Numbered from the stretch's first letter, positions 15,939-25,174 are shown. The stretch is DNA of 64,000 nt from Pseudomonas sp. Root562 (GCF_001427125.1 NZ_LMGK01000005.1:63487-127486); one strand, 5' to 3'. The notes: generated by a model from the sequence alone, not told the origin. Made by a program: numbers and translations.

Positions 15939-17411
15939 TCAGAACTGGCCTTGATGGTGCAGGCAGAAGTATTTGGTTTCGACAAAGGCTTCGAAGCCCT
16001 CGGTGCCGCCTTCCCGGCCCAGCCCCGAGGCTTTCATGCCACCGAACGGGATCGGATGGCCGGTAAACTTGACGCCATTGACCGCGACCATGGCGTGGTC
16101 GAGGCGGCGGATCAGCAGGTAAATCAGGTCCAGACGATTGGAACAAATGTAGGCGGCCAGACCGTATTCGGTGTCGTTGGCCATCTCGACCGCCTGATCG
16201 AGGGTGTCGAACGGCATCACCCCGGCAATCGGCGCGAAGTTTTCTTCGCGGTAGATGCGCATCTGTGGCGTGACATCGGCCAGCACCGTTGGCTGATAGA
16301 ACAAACCGCCCAGTGCATGGGCCTCACCGCCCACCAGTCGTTGCGCGCCGTGTTGCAAGGCATCGGCGACCCGTTCGGTGGTGACATCGAAAGCGGCCTG
16401 ATGCATCAATGGGCCGACATCGACCTGCTGCTCACGGTCGCCGAGCATCGCCGGGCCAACCCGCAACTCACGTACCGCCGCGGTAAACCCCTTGAGAAAT
16501 TGCGCATAAACAGAGCGATCGACCATGATGCGGTTGGCCGCGCAGCAATCCTGGCCGGAGGTCTGGAATTTGGCGGCCACCGCGACTTTCACCGCCAGCT
16601 CAAGGTCGGCGTCGGCGCAGACAATGAACGGCGCGTTGCCGCCCAACTCCAGTGCCACCTTTTTTACGTCCTGGGCTGCGGCTTGCAGCACCAACTTACC
16701 GACGCGGGTCGAGCCGGTGAAACTCACCGAACGCACGCGACTGTCCTGCACCAGGGTCTGCATGGCCATCTGCGGTTCGCCCAACACCACATTGAATACG
16801 CCGGCAGGGAAACCTGCTTCCTCGGCCAGTTGCGCCAGGGCAAACGCCGAGTACGGTGTTTCATGGGCCGGTTTGATGACCACGGTGCAACCGGCGGCCA
16901 GCGCGGCAGCGGCTTTGCGAGTGATCATTGCCGAAGGGAAATTCCATGGCGTCAGCAATGCACAGACGCCGACCGGCTCCTTGACCGTGCCCAGGTGCGC
17001 CCCTGGAATGTGGCTGGGAATGTTTTGCCCATACAGGCGCCGCGCCTCTTCGGCAAACCAGGGAATGAAACTGGCGGCATAAGCGATTTCGCCACGGGAC
17101 TCGGCCAGGGACTTGCCTTGCTCCAGACTGAGAATCCGCGCCAGGTCTTCCTGATGCTCAAGAATCAATGCCGCCCAGCGCCGCAGAATCGCCCCGCGCG
17201 CCTCCAGGCTTTGTTCGCGCCAGTCGGCGAACGCACGGTGCGCAGCATCGACGGCGGCGACGATTTGGGACTGGTCGAGCATCGGTACATGGCCGATCAG
17301 TTTTTGATCCGCCGGGTTGTGCACCGCGATACTGTGACCGCTGTCGCTGTGCACCCAATGGCCATCGACGTAGCAAAGGGCCTTGAACAACAGTGGATGT
17401 TTGTAAGTCAT
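15939..17411 (-). CDS. doeC: Aspartate-semialdehyde dehydrogenase of ectoine breakdown (succinate-semialdehyde dehydrogenase-like)
   Basis: A 490-residue aldehyde dehydrogenase that should oxidise L-aspartate 4-semialdehyde to L-aspartate with NAD(P)+. Motifs: TPWNFPSAM (154-162), the general base Glu255 in LELGG, and the nucleophile in TSGQDCC (C289). By sequence alone it is a succinate-semialdehyde dehydrogenase; the ectoine role is inferred from position (ssd in other clusters). The start at 17411 begins the domain; a long in-frame leader from 17567 is not coding-like. A partial match to the proposed EnuR operator lies at 17443-17456. Confidence 0.85.
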   Translation of the reverse strand: MTYKHPLLFKALCYVDGHWVHSDSGHSIAVHNPADQKLIGHVPMLDQSQIVAAVDAAHRAFADWREQSLEARGAILRRWAALILEHQEDLARILSLEQGKSLAESRGEIAYAASFIPWFAEEARRLYGQNIPSHIPGAHLGTVKEPVGVCALLTPWNFPSAMITRKAAAALAAGCTVVIKPAHETPYSAFALAQLAEEAGFPAGVFNVVLGEPQMAMQTLVQDSRVRSVSFTGSTRVGKLVLQAAAQDVKKVALELGGNAPFIVCADADLELAVKVAVAAKFQTSGQDCCAANRIMVDRSVYAQFLKGFTAAVRELRVGPAMLGDREQQVDVGPLMHQAAFDVTTERVADALQHGAQRLVGGEAHALGGLFYQPTVLADVTPQMRIYREENFAPIAGVMPFDTLDQAVEMANDTEYGLAAYICSNRLDLIYLLIRRLDHAMVAVNGVKFTGHPIPFGGMKASGLGREGGTEGFEAFVETKYFCLHHQGQF

Positions 17412-17572
17412 GGCGTTCACTCCAAATCCGTGTGCGTGGAACCATGCTAGGGCAGCCAAGCCTTGGGAATTTGGCGTTTGAACGGGGTTTGGCAGGTGGT
17501 TTTTTCTGATTGAGCGGGGCTGAACAGCGTTTTTTGCGGTGTGAACACGACACCTGAATCCACACAAATCGA

Positions 17573-17665
17573 CTGTAGGAGCGAGCCTGCTCGCGATAGC
17601 GGTGTGTCAGTTGACATCACGGTTTCTGACTGGCCGCCATCACGAGCAGGCTCGGCTCCCACAGG
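17573..17665. repeat. Paired REP element (REPIN-like)
   Basis: Two inverted copies of GGAGCGAGCCTGCTCGCGAT-type sequence enclose about 40 bases, with outer arms CTGTAGGAGC / GGCTCCCACAG. It lies in the doeC-asnC gap. Confidence 0.85.
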
Positions 17666-17677
17666 TTTATTGAGTGT

Positions 17678-18157
17678 TCAGGATTCTTGCGACAATTCGG
17701 CCGGCAAGGCGCCGCCGGTCTTGATGGTTTTGGTGACGATGTAGGTGAAGTAGCGTTCGATTCCCAGATCATCGAGCAGCAACTGGTCGATGAAACGTTG
17801 GTAATGGTCAATGTCCGGTGCCTGGATCATTGCCATGTAATCGACACCGCCACCGGTGGCGTAACAGAACGCGACTTCGGGCGCTTCGCTCATGCGTTGC
17901 TCGAAACGCCGCATGTCCTGCGCGGTGTGCCGGGCCAGGGTGATTTCCACCAGCACCTGCTGACTTTTGAACACCGCGCCCCAGTCGATGTGTGCCCGGT
18001 AGCCCTTGATCAGGCCGAGGGCTTCGAGTTTGCGCACCCGCTCCCAGGCCGGAGTCACCGAGAGATTGATCGCCTCGGCCAGGCTCGACTTGGTGATACG
18101 CCCGTCGTCAGCGAGGATTCGCAGGATTTTCAGGTCATAGCGATCGAGCTTGTGCAT
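17678..18157 (-). CDS. doeX: Lrp/AsnC family regulator of the ectoine cluster
   Basis: A 159-residue Lrp/AsnC regulator: N-terminal helix-turn-helix (residues about 4-55, LDRYDLKILRILADDGRITK) and a C-terminal RAM ligand-binding domain (from about 65). It is located between doeB and doeC, where asnC/doeX genes sit in ectoine clusters of Halomonas and Ruegeria. The ligand is likely a pathway intermediate such as diaminobutyrate, by analogy. The ATG at 18157 is chosen over 18163 because the GAGGG site is 8 bases from it. REP elements on both sides suggest it is a separate transcript. Confidence 0.85.
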   Translation of the reverse strand: MHKLDRYDLKILRILADDGRITKSSLAEAINLSVTPAWERVRKLEALGLIKGYRAHIDWGAVFKSQQVLVEITLARHTAQDMRRFEQRMSEAPEVAFCYATGGGVDYMAMIQAPDIDHYQRFIDQLLLDDLGIERYFTYIVTKTIKTGGALPAELSQES

Positions 18158-18184
18158 GGGCATATCCCTCAGGTTAATAAAAAA

Positions 18185-18277
18185 CCTGTGGGAGCTGGCT
18201 TGCCAGCGATGGCGGTAGCACATCCAGCATTGACGTGACTGACATACCGCTATCGCTGGCAAACCAGCTCCCACAGG
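18185..18277. repeat. Paired REP element (REPIN-like)
   Basis: The outer arms CCTGTGGGAGCTGGCTTGCC and an inverted copy ending ACCAGCTCCCACAGG enclose a spacer; inner palindrome GCTTGCCAGCGAT / ATCGCTGGCAAAC. Located between doeB and asnC. Confidence 0.85.
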
Positions 18278-18285
18278 GATGGTTG

Positions 18286-19287
18286 TCAGGTCACGATATC
18301 GGCGATCACTGCGATGGTATCGCCGCACCCCACCAGCCCCGGAAAGTGCCGCGCCGCCAGCAGACCGTTGCGCGCCGCGCGATATTCCACCGGGGCCACG
18401 CCGCTGCGGGTGGCGTCGTAGACGCGGGCGATCACTTCGCCCTTGCTTACGTGATCGCCCAGGTCACGGCACATTTCCAGCAGGCCGTCGTGCTCGCTGG
18501 CGATGAAGCAATCGCCATCGGGCATGTCGAGCATGATCGATGTCGAAGCCTGCACTTGGCCCTCAACAATCCCCGCATGCACCAGCAGATTGCGTACGCC
18601 GCGCTCGGCGATCGCCACACTGCGCGCCGTAGACGAACCGCCGCCGCCCAGCTCCGTGGTGACGAAAATCTTGCCCTGGGACTCGGCAGCGGTGTCGTAC
18701 ATCGCCCCGGCATCGAGTTCGAGCATGCGCATGCTGTACGGCGCATTGAACGCACGCATGCCGGCCTCGCATTGCGCCTGCTGCCGTTTGTCCGGCAACA
18801 CATGACAGGCGGCGAACGGCAGGAAATCCAGGGTGCGACCGCCGGAGTGAATGTCCAGCACGATGTCGGCCAGGGGCAGCAACGTGCGGGTGAAATAGTC
18901 GGCGATCTTCTCGGTCACCGTACCGTCCGGCTTGCCGGGAAAACTGCGATTGAGGTTGCCCTTGTCGATCGGCGACGTACGCCGCCCGGCGTGGAACGCC
19001 GGGGTGTTCATGAACGGGACGATGATCACCCGTCCGCTGACGTCGGCGGCCGTCAGGCTTTGCGCCAGTTTGCTCAAAGCCACCGGGCCTTCGTACTCAT
19101 CACCGTGGTTACCGCCGGTAAGCAGCGCGGTCGGTCCCTGGCCGCGCTGGATCACCGTAAGCGGAATCATCACCGCGCCCCAGGCAGAATCGTCCCGGGA
19201 ATAGGGCAGCTTGAGAAAACCGTGCTGCACGCCTTCGCGGCTGAAATCCACCGTGGCACTGATCGGGTTGTCAGGCAGTTCACTCAT
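18286..19287 (-). CDS. doeB: N-alpha-acetyl-L-2,4-diaminobutyrate deacetylase
   Basis: A 333-residue zinc carboxypeptidase-like deacylase of the succinylglutamate desuccinylase/aspartoacylase family. Zinc ligands appear as His61 and Glu64 in GGNHGDEYEG and His147 in LDIHSGG. In ectoine breakdown it releases acetate from N-alpha-acetyl-diaminobutyrate, giving diaminobutyrate. The C-terminal part (about 250-333) is the lipoyl/barrel-like domain typical of DoeB. It starts 3 bases after the doeA stop, so the two are one transcript. Also called eutE. Confidence 0.92.
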   Translation of the reverse strand: MSELPDNPISATVDFSREGVQHGFLKLPYSRDDSAWGAVMIPLTVIQRGQGPTALLTGGNHGDEYEGPVALSKLAQSLTAADVSGRVIIVPFMNTPAFHAGRRTSPIDKGNLNRSFPGKPDGTVTEKIADYFTRTLLPLADIVLDIHSGGRTLDFLPFAACHVLPDKRQQAQCEAGMRAFNAPYSMRMLELDAGAMYDTAAESQGKIFVTTELGGGGSSTARSVAIAERGVRNLLVHAGIVEGQVQASTSIMLDMPDGDCFIASEHDGLLEMCRDLGDHVSKGEVIARVYDATRSGVAPVEYRAARNGLLAARHFPGLVGCGDTIAVIADIVT

Positions 19288-19290
19288 GGC

Positions 19291-20481
19291 TCAATCCTTC
19301 ACGAACAATTGGCGAGGCACATTGCACAGCGTCTCGACGCCGGTTTCGGTGATCAGAATGCTCTCGGTGATTTCCAGCCCCCAGTCATCCATCCACAGGC
19401 CCGGCATGAAGTGGAAGGTCATGCCCGGTTGCAACACGCTGGTGTCGCCGGGACGCAGGCTCATGGTGCGCTCGCCCCAATCCGGTGGATAGCTGATACC
19501 GATCGGGTAGCCGCAACGGCTGTCCTTGTGGATGCCGAACTTCTCCAGCACCTTGAAAAACGCCACGGCAATGTCGCCGGTGGTATTGCCCGGTTTGGCC
19601 GCTTCCAGCCCTGCCGCGATGCCTTCGACCACGGCTTTCTCGCCGTCGAGGAAATGTTGCGGCGGTTTGCCCAGATAGATCGTGCGCGACAACGGGCAGT
19701 GATAACGCTTGTAGCAGCCGGCGATTTCAAAAAAGGTGCCGGCGCCCTTTTCGAACGGTGAATCGTCCCAGGTCAGGTGCGGCGCACTGGCATCGGCGCC
19801 GGTCGGCAACAACGGCACGATGGCCGGATAATCGCCGCCATGACCGTCAGCCCCGAGGATGCCGCTGCTGTAGATTTCGGCCACCAGTTCGTTTTTGCGC
19901 ATGCCCGGTTCGATGCGCTCCAGGATCCGCCCGTGCATTTTCTCGACAATGCGCGCGGCGATGCGCATGTAGGCGATTTCCTGCGGCGACTTGACCGCCC
20001 GCTGCCAGTTCACCAGCCCGACCGCGTCGATCAATCTGGCCTTCGGCAGATTTTTCTGCAGCGACAGATAAGCGGCAGCGCTGAAGTAATAGTTGTCCAT
20101 TTCCACGCCGATGGTCAGTGCATCCCAACCTCGAGCGCTGATCACTTCGCGCGACAGGTAGTCCATGGGATGACGTTCCCGCGACTGCACGTAAATGTCC
20201 GGGTAGCCAACGATGTTCTCTTGCTGCATGAAGACGGTGCGCTTGGCGCCGTTGGCGTCCTGGCCGCGACCGAACCACAGCGGTTCGCCATCGAGCGCCA
20301 GCAGCACGCATTGATGAACGTAAAACGACCAACCGTCATAGCCGGTCAGCCAGGCCATGTTCGACGGATCGGTGACCAACAACAACTCGATGCCCTGCGC
20401 CTGCATGGCCACTCGCACCTTGGCCAGACGCTGGGCGTATTCCTCCCGTTGAAACGGGAGATTGACGACTATCTGAGACAT
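19291..20481 (-). CDS. doeA: Ectoine hydrolase (M24 peptidase-like)
   Basis: A 396-residue creatinase/prolidase-fold enzyme: N-terminal creatinase-like domain (FQREEYAQRLAKVRVAMQ) and C-terminal pita-bread domain. It has the DoeA/EutD pattern including WLTGYDGWSFYVHQ and the MSLRPGDTSVLQPGM region. It opens the ectoine ring to N-acetyl-diaminobutyrates, the first committed step. The start at 20481 has GAGGG 7 bases upstream; the ATG at 20487 would overlap that site. It follows eutC by 43 bases. Confidence 0.93.
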   Translation of the reverse strand: MSQIVVNLPFQREEYAQRLAKVRVAMQAQGIELLLVTDPSNMAWLTGYDGWSFYVHQCVLLALDGEPLWFGRGQDANGAKRTVFMQQENIVGYPDIYVQSRERHPMDYLSREVISARGWDALTIGVEMDNYYFSAAAYLSLQKNLPKARLIDAVGLVNWQRAVKSPQEIAYMRIAARIVEKMHGRILERIEPGMRKNELVAEIYSSGILGADGHGGDYPAIVPLLPTGADASAPHLTWDDSPFEKGAGTFFEIAGCYKRYHCPLSRTIYLGKPPQHFLDGEKAVVEGIAAGLEAAKPGNTTGDIAVAFFKVLEKFGIHKDSRCGYPIGISYPPDWGERTMSLRPGDTSVLQPGMTFHFMPGLWMDDWGLEITESILITETGVETLCNVPRQLFVKD

Positions 20482-20524
20482 GCACATGCCCTCTGATAAA
20501 TGACGCACGGATGAAAAAAGCGCT

Positions 20525-21517
20525 TTAACTACCGAACTGAAAACCTTTGCCGGCCGCACGCGCACGTTCGAAGGCCAGGTTGGCCATGGCCGTGTCCTGG
20601 GCGCCGGTGCCCGTGAGGTCGCACAGGGTGATTTGCGTTGAATCGGTACGACCGGGCCGTTGGCCGGCCAACACCTGCCCCAGTTCTGCGAAGTTCGATT
20701 CGTCGCTGACCACACCCGCCGCAAGGGCGTGATGCAGCTCGCCGAGGATGCGCGTCTGGCTCAATCGATCCGCCACGTAGCGGTCGACCTGTGCCAGCGC
20801 ACGGGGAGAAATTTCGTTCTTGTGTTCGGCATCCGAGCCCATGGCCGTGATGTGCAGGCCGGGATGCAAATGGCGCAAATCGATCAACGGCTCACGGCTT
20901 GGTGTGCAGGTGATCGCGATGTCGACCCCGGCCATGGCCTCGTCGATGCTGGCGCACGGCTTGACCGCCAGACCGCTGTCCCGGGCCAGTTCGACGCTGA
21001 AGGCTTGGGCCTTGGCGGCGTCCCGCGCCCAGACCCGCACGCTGTCGATCGGCCGCACCAGACGCAGCGCTTGCAACTGCAACGCGGCCTGCTCTCCGGC
21101 ACCGATCAGCGCCACGCTACGGCTGTCTTGCCGCGACAGCGCCCGCGCCGCCACGGCTCCGGCCGCCGCTGTGCGCACGGCGGTCAGGTAACCGTTATCG
21201 AGCAGCAAGGCATCCAGCAAACCGGTGCGCGCAGACAACAACATCATCATGCCGTTGAGGCTGGGCAAGCCCAGTTTCGGGTTGTCGAAAAAACCCGGGC
21301 TGACCTTGATCGCAAAGCGTTCAAGCCCCGGCAGGTAAGCGGTTTTCACATCCACTTCGCCGTTTTGTTCGGGAATGTCCAGGCGCAGGATCGGCGGCAT
21401 CGCCACGGCAGCGGTGGCCAGCAGTACGAAGGCCTGCTCAATGGCTTCGATACTTGGCAGGTCCAGCGACACGCAGGCGCGCAGGTCCGCTTCGTTCAGC
21501 AAGGTGATTTCACTCAT
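20525..21517 (-). CDS. eutC: Ectoine utilization protein EutC (ornithine cyclodeaminase-like)
   Basis: A 330-residue member of the ornithine cyclodeaminase/mu-crystallin family. The NAD(P) motif is GAGEQA at 139-144, and Lys71 in FAIKVSPG is at the substrate-binding position. EutC acts with EutB (and EutA elsewhere) to convert 5-hydroxyectoine-derived intermediates into the ectoine route; the chemistry is inferred from the literature on Ruegeria, not from sequence. Start ATG at 21517; the codon before is TTG and could extend it by one. Confidence 0.9.
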   Translation of the reverse strand: MSEITLLNEADLRACVSLDLPSIEAIEQAFVLLATAAVAMPPILRLDIPEQNGEVDVKTAYLPGLERFAIKVSPGFFDNPKLGLPSLNGMMMLLSARTGLLDALLLDNGYLTAVRTAAAGAVAARALSRQDSRSVALIGAGEQAALQLQALRLVRPIDSVRVWARDAAKAQAFSVELARDSGLAVKPCASIDEAMAGVDIAITCTPSREPLIDLRHLHPGLHITAMGSDAEHKNEISPRALAQVDRYVADRLSQTRILGELHHALAAGVVSDESNFAELGQVLAGQRPGRTDSTQITLCDLTGTGAQDTAMANLAFERARAAGKGFQFGS

Positions 21518-21553
21518 CAACGCGGCACTCCATCGAGTCGTTATTGTTGGAAT

Positions 21554-22525
21554 TCATGCATCGGCGCCGGCGAGCACACGCAGGTGTTGCTCGACATCGA
21601 CGTTGCGTCCGCTGATTACCAGCACGATTGGCCCGAGCGGCTCGATCAAGCCCTCGAGCAACGCGGCAATCCCCACCGCCGCCGCGCCCTCCACCACCAG
21701 ACGTTCTTCGCGATAGGCATGGCGGATGGCATTGGCGATGGCGGCTTCGCTGAGCAGATGCAAGTGATCGCAGGTGTCGCGGGTCATGGCGAAGGTGTAA
21801 CGGTTGTCCAGGCCGATGCCGCCGCCGAGCGAGTCAGCCAGGGTCGGCAACTCTTCGACTTCCAGCGGATGCCCGGCCGCGAGGCTGGCGTGCATGGCCG
21901 CACCGCGTTGCATGCTGACACCGTGAGTGACGATCTGCGGGTTGGCCCTTTTCAGCGCCAGCGCGACGCCGGCGAACAGGCCGCCACCGGACAATGGAAC
22001 CAGTACTTGGGCGACGTCAGGCTGCTGTTCGAGGATCTCCAGGCCCAGCGTGCCCTGCCCGGCAATGATCGCCGGGTGATCGAACGGTGGCAGCAGTGTT
22101 GCGCCATGTTCGTGGGCAATCCGCTCGGCTTCACGCTGGGCATCATCCTGGGACTGACCGACGATACGCACATCAGCGCCGAGATCGCGGATGGCCTGGA
22201 CTTTGTTTCCCGGCACCAGGTGCGACAGGCAAATCGTCGCCTTCACGTTTTGCCGCGATGCGGCGTAAGCGAGTGCCCGCCCATGATTGCCGGTGGACGC
22301 GGCGACCACGCCACGCGTCTTTTGCTCGGCAGTGAGTTGTGCCACGGCATTGCTCGCGCCGCGCAACTTGAAGCTGCCAGTGATTTGCAGGGATTCGAGC
22401 TTGAGGTACACCGGCACGCCCGACTGTCGCGACAGGCTGGGGGAATGTTCCATCGGCGTGCGCCGTACCAGCGCTTCGATCCGCTGGCGGGCGAGGTAGA
22501 TATCGTTGAGCTGTAACGCTGACAT
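21554..22525 (-). CDS. eutB: Hydroxyectoine utilization dehydratase EutB (threonine dehydratase-like)
   Basis: A 323-residue PLP enzyme of the threonine dehydratase/serine racemase group. PLP Lys53 is in GSFKLRGA and the phosphate loop is SGGGL (179-183). It should eliminate water from a hydroxyectoine-derived compound. It is the first gene of the eutB-eutC-doeA-doeB transcript; a near-palindromic element proposed as the EnuR operator sits at 22582-22597. The partner eutA, usually next to eutB, is not in this window. Confidence 0.9.
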   Translation of the reverse strand: MSALQLNDIYLARQRIEALVRRTPMEHSPSLSRQSGVPVYLKLESLQITGSFKLRGASNAVAQLTAEQKTRGVVAASTGNHGRALAYAASRQNVKATICLSHLVPGNKVQAIRDLGADVRIVGQSQDDAQREAERIAHEHGATLLPPFDHPAIIAGQGTLGLEILEQQPDVAQVLVPLSGGGLFAGVALALKRANPQIVTHGVSMQRGAAMHASLAAGHPLEVEELPTLADSLGGGIGLDNRYTFAMTRDTCDHLHLLSEAAIANAIRHAYREERLVVEGAAAVGIAALLEGLIEPLGPIVLVISGRNVDVEQHLRVLAGADA

Positions 22526-22581
22526 GACCGCATCCCGATGAGGTATTGGGCGCAGTCTAAGAGGGCTGGATTGTCGCGCTG

Positions 22582-22597
22582 AATGTACTAGGGCAAT
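22582..22597. promoter_or_regulatory. Proposed EnuR operator before eutB
   Basis: AATG-TA-CTAG-GG-CAAT on the plus strand, 56 bases before the eutB start. It matches the dyad ATTG-N2-CTAG-N2-CAAT seen upstream of enuR/ehuB, with one changed arm base. Read on the minus strand, 15 of 18 bases around it agree with that site. The EnuR link is inferred. Confidence 0.55.
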
Positions 22598-22630
22598 TTA
22601 GTCGACAAATTTTTCGAAGTCTTTTGCCGC

Positions 22631-24025
22631 TCAAAAATCGTGGATTTGCGGGTACTGACCAAAGATTTCGCGCATGCCCATCAGCGCATCGCGCATTTCC
22701 TCGTCACTGCATTCAGCGCCTACGCATACCCGTACCGCCCGTGGCCGGGGCGTACCGCGCACGGTAAATGGGTCGGGCGACGTGACTGCAATATGCTTGT
22801 GGCGCAACGCACGCACCAGGCTGTCGAGTTCCCAATGCGGCGGGATGCCGATCCAGGCGTTCAAGGCATAGGGATGTTGGCCGAGCAGGTACTCGCCGAG
22901 GTATTCGCTGACCATCGCCTGCCGCCCGCTCAACAGCTTGCGCTGCACGCCCACCAGCGTCTCGGCGCGGCCATCGCGAATCCAGCGCGTGGCGATTTCC
23001 GAAACCATGGGCGTCGCCATCCAGCTGTTGACCCGCAAAATGCTTTCGGTGCGCAGCGCCAGACGCTTGGGCATCACCAGATAACCAATGCGCAAACCGG
23101 TGAGCACCGATTTGGTCATGCTGGTGCAATAGAACGATAGCTCCGGCAGGTAATGGCTGATCGGCGGCGCACGGCGCTCGTCCAGAAGCGGACCGTAGAC
23201 ATCATCTTCGATGATGTGCACACCAAAACGCCGGGCAATCTCGGCAATTTCACGCCGCCGGTTGTCAGGCATCAGACTGGTGGTCGGGTTGTTCAGGTTC
23301 GGCGTACAGACCAGCGCGGTGATCCGCTCATTGCTGCACATGTCCTCGAAATGTTCCGGGTCAATGCCGTAGCGATCCATTTCCAGGCCCTTGAGGGTAA
23401 ACCCCAGCACCTGGGAATTGCCGATCACGCCGTGGTCAGTGACACCTTCGCAAAGCACCACATCATCAGGCCCGGCGAGCGAAGCCAGGGCGAGGAAAAT
23501 TCCGTGGGCCGCGCCGTTGGTGATCAGGATGTCATCGCGCTCGACGCGCAGGCCTTGGCGGGCGATCCAGTGCATCGCCGCTTCCCGGTGCGACTCGAAC
23601 CCGGCAATCGGACGGAATGCGTGAATCCACGGCTGATCGTCTTCGGTACTGAGTTCGCGGCAGGTTTCGCGCCAGAACTGGTCATGTTCACGGGTGTGCA
23701 TGATCCGCGTAATGGAAAAATCCACCAGCGCGCGTTCGGGACTGTCGAGAATATAGGTGGCGACCCGGTCGCTCATGCGCCGCGAGACGAAGCTGCCACG
23801 CCCCACTTCGCAACGCACCAGGCCCTGGCGTTCCAACTCCTTATAGGCGTTGGTGACCGTTTGCACGCTGATGCCCACCGCATCGGCAACCTGTCGTTGC
23901 GGCGGCAGGCGCTGATCGTTGACCAGCACGCCCTGCTCGATGTCGTCGGCAATCGCCTGCACCAGGATCTTGTATTTCGATTCGCCGCTGCGGGCGATTT
24001 GCAGTGCTGCCTTCCACTTGTCCAT
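22631..24025 (-). CDS. enuR: MocR/GntR-family ectoine regulator with aminotransferase-like domain
   Basis: A 464-residue MocR-type regulator: GntR winged helix (residues about 15-82, with QVADAVGISVQTVTNAYKEL) joined to an aminotransferase fold I domain. Lys305 in TSMTKSVLTGLR is in the place of the PLP-binding Lys that, in Ruegeria EnuR, forms an aldimine with diaminobutyrate compounds to relieve repression. It lies upstream of eutB on the same strand and divergent from ehuB, the expected regulator position. The start at 24025 begins the domain; the in-frame start at 24106 would overlap the proposed operator at 24087-24102. Confidence 0.9.
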   Translation of the reverse strand: MDKWKAALQIARSGESKYKILVQAIADDIEQGVLVNDQRLPPQRQVADAVGISVQTVTNAYKELERQGLVRCEVGRGSFVSRRMSDRVATYILDSPERALVDFSITRIMHTREHDQFWRETCRELSTEDDQPWIHAFRPIAGFESHREAAMHWIARQGLRVERDDILITNGAAHGIFLALASLAGPDDVVLCEGVTDHGVIGNSQVLGFTLKGLEMDRYGIDPEHFEDMCSNERITALVCTPNLNNPTTSLMPDNRRREIAEIARRFGVHIIEDDVYGPLLDERRAPPISHYLPELSFYCTSMTKSVLTGLRIGYLVMPKRLALRTESILRVNSWMATPMVSEIATRWIRDGRAETLVGVQRKLLSGRQAMVSEYLGEYLLGQHPYALNAWIGIPPHWELDSLVRALRHKHIAVTSPDPFTVRGTPRPRAVRVCVGAECSDEEMRDALMGMREIFGQYPQIHDF

Positions 24026-24086
24026 CGGCGCCGAACCCACGTGTTTGCCAGTGCCGACAGCATCCCGCGAGAAACCATGCAAAGCA

Positions 24087-24102
24087 ATTGTCCTAGTGCA
24101 AT
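24087..24102. promoter_or_regulatory. Proposed EnuR operator between enuR and ehuB
   Basis: ATTG-TC-CTAG-TG-CAAT is a perfect dyad in its outer arms and CTAG centre. It lies 61 bases before enuR, in the divergent region shared with ehuB, and so could serve autoregulation and control of import. A second, imperfect form lies before eutB. Confidence 0.6.
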
Positions 24103-24316
24103 GCAATGTGGCTCAGGGCTTTTGTATGCTCGGTCCAAGGTCGATGCACAGGCGGCCGAACCCGCCGCCAACAACAACCAATCGATCTGTACCGGAACTG
24201 TGGCCCAAAGCTTCGGCTCAACAGGAAAACGGCTCTCGTACGCTTTGCTCTTGTCACACTGCCTCCTACCACAGAGCCGTCTTCGACGGGTCCACAAGAA
24301 ACAGGAGATTTTATCG

Positions 24317-25174
24317 ATGAGCAATTCCATTCCCCGCAGTTCCCATGTCTTGCGTCACCTGTTCGTGGCTTGTGCGATGTTCGGTCTGGCCGCCAGCGCC
24401 CATGCCGCCACGACGCTGGAAACCATCACGAAAAACAGCAGCATTCGCATCGGCTACGCCAACGAAACGCCATTCGCCTTCACCGAAACCGATGGCCGGG
24501 TCACCGGTGAATCGCCGGAGATCGCCAAAGTCATCTTCGCCAAAATGGGCATCAAGCAAGTCGATGGCGTGCTGACCGAATGGGGCTCGCTGATTCCGGG
24601 CCTGCGCGCCGGGCGCTTCGACGTGATTGCCGCCGGCATGTACATCACGCCCGAACGCTGCAAGCAAGTCATCTTCACCGATCCGCAGTACCAGTTGCCC
24701 GATGCCCTCCTGACCGCCAAAGGCAACCCGAAAAACCTCCACAGCTATGAAGACATCGCCAAGAACCCGGATGTGAAACTGGCGATCATGGCCGGCACGG
24801 TCAATCTGAAATACGCACGGGACTCCGGGGTGAAGGACGCACAAATTCTCCAGGTGCCCGACACCACCGCCCAGCTGCAAGCCGTGCGCGCCGGTCGCGC
24901 CGATGCCGCCGTAGGCACCCAATTGACCATGAAAGGCTTGGCCGCCAAAGGCGGTGAGAAGGTCGAAGCGGTTACCGAGTTCAAGGATGACCCGTCGCAT
25001 ACCGGTTACGGCGCCCTCGCCTTCCGTCCGGAAGACAAGGACCTGCGGGATGCGGTCAATGCCGAACTGAAAAAGTGGCTGGGCTCTGAAGAGCACCTCA
25101 AGACGGTCGCCCCGTTCGGCTTCGACAAATCCAACGTGACCAGCAAAACGGCTGCCGAGCTCTGCGCTCAATAG
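24317..25174 (+). CDS. ehuB: Ectoine/hydroxyectoine ABC transporter substrate-binding protein
   Basis: A 285-residue periplasmic binding protein of the amino-acid type (SBP family 3). The signal peptide covers about residues 1-30 with cleavage after SAHA. The mature domain starts TTLETITKNSSIRIGYANE and includes TEWGSLIPGLRAGRFDVIAAGM, as in EhuB. It should capture ectoine and hydroxyectoine for EhuCDA. The start at 24317 follows AGGAG by 9 bases. It begins the ehuBCDA operon. Confidence 0.93.
   Translation: MSNSIPRSSHVLRHLFVACAMFGLAASAHAATTLETITKNSSIRIGYANETPFAFTETDGRVTGESPEIAKVIFAKMGIKQVDGVLTEWGSLIPGLRAGRFDVIAAGMYITPERCKQVIFTDPQYQLPDALLTAKGNPKNLHSYEDIAKNPDVKLAIMAGTVNLKYARDSGVKDAQILQVPDTTAQLQAVRAGRADAAVGTQLTMKGLAAKGGEKVEAVTEFKDDPSHTGYGALAFRPEDKDLRDAVNAELKKWLGSEEHLKTVAPFGFDKSNVTSKTAAELCAQ

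Noticed and set aside
15951..17450. 499-codon open frame on the plus strand
   Set aside because: Antisense to doeC, which has a full set of aldehyde dehydrogenase motifs.
20660..22516. 618-codon open frame on the plus strand
   Set aside because: It spans eutC and eutB on the other strand, both with clear motifs; the composition (Arg, Gln, His rich) is typical of a shadow frame.
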